Source: Gordonia alkanivorans NBRC 16433 (GTDB lineage: Bacteria; Actinomycetota; Actinomycetes; Mycobacteriales; Mycobacteriaceae). From it: a stretch of 64,000 nt of DNA. This document shows, piece after piece, positions 62,998 through 64,000 of the stretch. The notes below the pieces were generated by a model. It was not told the DNA's origin. It saw nothing but the letters and a program-made list of their open reading frames with translations, and searched no databases. Location: positions 1 to 64,000 of the forward strand of contig NZ_BACI01000002.1 of NCBI RefSeq assembly GCF_000225505.1, written 5' to 3'. The stretch's first letter is position 1; every line of letters starts with the position of its first letter. The translations under genes and the position numbers were made by a program.

Positions 62998-63516
62998 GTG
63001 CGCAATCTGAACCAGTTTGCGGACATGACAACAGGAGTGGTCTACATCCACTCGGCGCCGGTGGCGCTGTGCCCACACGTGGAGTGGGCTCTGTCGTCGA
63101 CCCTGAACGCGCGCGCGAACCTTAAATGGTCGGCCCAGGACGCCGAACCGGGTATGCAGCGTGCAACAGTCGACTGGGCAGGGCCGGTCGGGACAGCGGC
63201 ACGTCTGGTGACCGCTCTGCGCGAATGGTCGGCGCTGCGGTTCGAGGTCACCGAGAACCCGAGCGAGGGTGTCGACGGCGAGCGCTACAGCTACGTGCCG
63301 GGTCTGGGGCTCTGGCGCGGATCGACCAGTGCCAACGGCGATGTCATCATCGGCGAGAACCAGCTGCGCTCGATGATCGAATCGCAGCCCGACAGTGCCG
63401 GTCTCGCCGGCGAACTCGAAGCCGCTCTCGGTTCGGCCTGGGACGACGCGCTCGAGCAGTACCGCATGGGCGGTGCCGGGGCCGAGGTCACCTGGTTGCA
63501 GCAGCGGGTCGGCTGA
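62998..63516 (+). CDS. DUF3145 family protein
   Basis: A 172-residue protein that I recognise as the actinobacterial DUF3145 family from the start RNLNQFADMTTGVVYIHSAPVALCPHVEWALSS and the end GGAGAEVTWLQQRVG. The function is unknown. GTG 62998 follows GGAGGTG; the frame opens earlier at 62956 without support. In related genomes it lies by the fatty-acid synthase II/accD6 region, and here it converges on an acyl-CoA carboxylase gene, which suggests a link to lipid synthesis. Confidence 0.88.
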   Translation: MRNLNQFADMTTGVVYIHSAPVALCPHVEWALSSTLNARANLKWSAQDAEPGMQRATVDWAGPVGTAARLVTALREWSALRFEVTENPSEGVDGERYSYVPGLGLWRGSTSANGDVIIGENQLRSMIESQPDSAGLAGELEAALGSAWDDALEQYRMGGAGAEVTWLQQRVG

Positions 63517-63532
63517 CCCTTCGAGACGCGCC

Positions 63533-63649
63533 CTCCGCAAGCTCCGGGCGCTCCTCAGGGAGCGAGGGAGACGCTCCGCAAGCTCCGGGCGCTCCTCAGG
63601 GAGCGAGGGAGACGCTCCGCAAGCTCCGGGCGCTCCTCAGGGAGCGAGG
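63533..63649. repeat. 41-bp tandem repeat, about 2.9 copies
   Basis: Copies start at 63533, 63574 and 63615 and are almost identical; the third stops after 35 bases. Each unit begins CTCCGCAAGCTCCGGG and contains the hairpin CGCTCC-TCAG-GGAGCG. The unit length is not a multiple of three, and the repeat lies between stop codons of convergent genes, so it is not coding. It may be a REP-like or protein-binding element. Confidence 0.9.
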
Positions 63650-63788
63650 CGGCGTCCTCGGTTGTGAGGAACGACACGCCCGGCAGGCACGAGACGAGGT
63701 TTCGTCGGCGCAAGAAGTGGGAAACTTCCTGACGCTGCGGAGAATACAGACTTCCCAGGGAGCGCGGTGATTCGTCCCGCGAGCTCAG

Positions 63789-63840
63789 GGACACACGAGA
63801 AACGCCACCGGTGAGAACCGGTGGCGTTCTTCGTGTGTCC
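63789..63840. terminator. long hairpin between convergent DUF3145 and carboxylase genes
   Basis: A 24-bp stem with two mismatched positions (arms beginning GGACACACGA and ending CACCGGT) and a GAGA loop. It lies 10 bases past the carboxylase stop on the minus strand and can act in both directions. Confidence 0.8.
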
Positions 63841-63849
63841 GTCCGCTGA

Positions 63850-64000
63850 TCAGAGCGGGATGTTCTTGTGACGTCCGCGTCGAGCGGGGGCGGCCGCGAG
63901 TGCCTCGGCGATGATGCTGCGTGTGCGGGCCGGGTCGATGATCTCGTCGACGACGCCGATCGACTGTGCGCGTCCCACACCGCCGGCGATGGCCTCGTGT
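63850..64000 (-). CDS. acyl-CoA carboxylase beta subunit, C-terminal end (partial)
   Basis: The last 49 residues of a carboxyltransferase: the sequence reads GVVDEIIDPARTRSIIAEAL and ends RGRHKNIPL, the usual C-terminus of actinobacterial AccD proteins. These join biotin carboxylase subunits to make malonyl- or methylmalonyl-CoA. The neighbour DUF3145 gene suggests AccD6, but too little is visible to tell the paralogue. The gene runs off the right edge. Confidence 0.88.
   Translation of the reverse strand, partial: HEAIAGGVGRAQSIGVVDEIIDPARTRSIIAEALAAAPARRGRHKNIPL

Noticed and set aside
63533-63649. CRISPR array
   Set aside because: The 41-bp units are directly adjacent with no spacers, so this is a simple tandem repeat.

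Overview
This window reads as chromosome of a high-GC actinobacterium of the order Mycobacteriales, most likely Gordonia or a close relative. The backbone follows the order known in Mycobacterium tuberculosis: phoH, ybeY, a CNNM/CBS protein, a small Rv2365c-like protein, era, recO, uppS, an Rv2360c-like protein, zur, smtB, then glyS, dgt and dnaG. GTG starts, 4-bp stop/start overlaps and putative leaderless genes fit that group. No insertion sequence, integrase or CRISPR array was seen.

Layout: (1) 1-2.3 kb is an accessory type VII secretion cassette: the tail of an EspC-like target, a WXG-type protein with a glycine-rich hydrophobic C-terminus, and a four-helix membrane protein. (2) 2.4-13.1 kb is the conserved phoH-to-smtB block, interrupted by a YhgE/Pip-like membrane protein and an unusual pyruvate-kinase-like protein. 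(3) 13.2-39.2 kb lies between smtB and glyS, which are neighbours in M. tuberculosis. It holds an M28 lipoprotein peptidase, a MarR regulator, about 21 kb of acyl-CoA catabolism genes (three CoA ligases counting the VOC-linked one, AMACR-type racemase, four acyl-CoA dehydrogenases, three hydratase types, SDR, two thiolases with a DUF35 partner, an APH-type kinase) and a large LuxR-type ATPase regulator. (4) 39.6-45 kb is glyS, a cold-shock-domain protein, dgt and dnaG. (5) 45-51.5 kb carries small enzymes, a CAU tRNA, a GntR/allophanate hydrolase/BiuH-like/permease operon for a urea-type nitrogen source, and tRNA-Asn. (6) 51.6-52.5 kb is a lower-GC patch with a possible toxin-antitoxin pair. 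(7) 52.5-64 kb holds an HxlR/QorB-like pair, several small enzymes, an Mce-associated-like protein, a double TetR regulator, crotonase, FadD5-like ligase, NDMA-type alcohol dehydrogenase, a serine hydrolase, a DUF3145 protein, a 41-bp tandem repeat and the end of an acyl-CoA carboxylase beta subunit.

The most interesting signal is regulatory. Four AT-rich 22-bp imperfect palindromes (17564, 19678, 26821, 31055) sit in front of every transcription unit of the acyl-CoA cluster and nowhere else that I could see, so the cluster is one regulon. Its gene content (racemase, SCPx-type thiolase plus DUF35, MFE-2-type SDR and hydratases, paired FadE proteins, APH kinase) points to beta-oxidation of a methyl-branched, possibly hydroxylated acyl chain whose identity is unknown. 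Second is the 119-2315 gene pair, whose layout resembles membrane-depolarising type VII toxins with polytopic immunity proteins. All functional calls come from reading the sequence; no database search was run.
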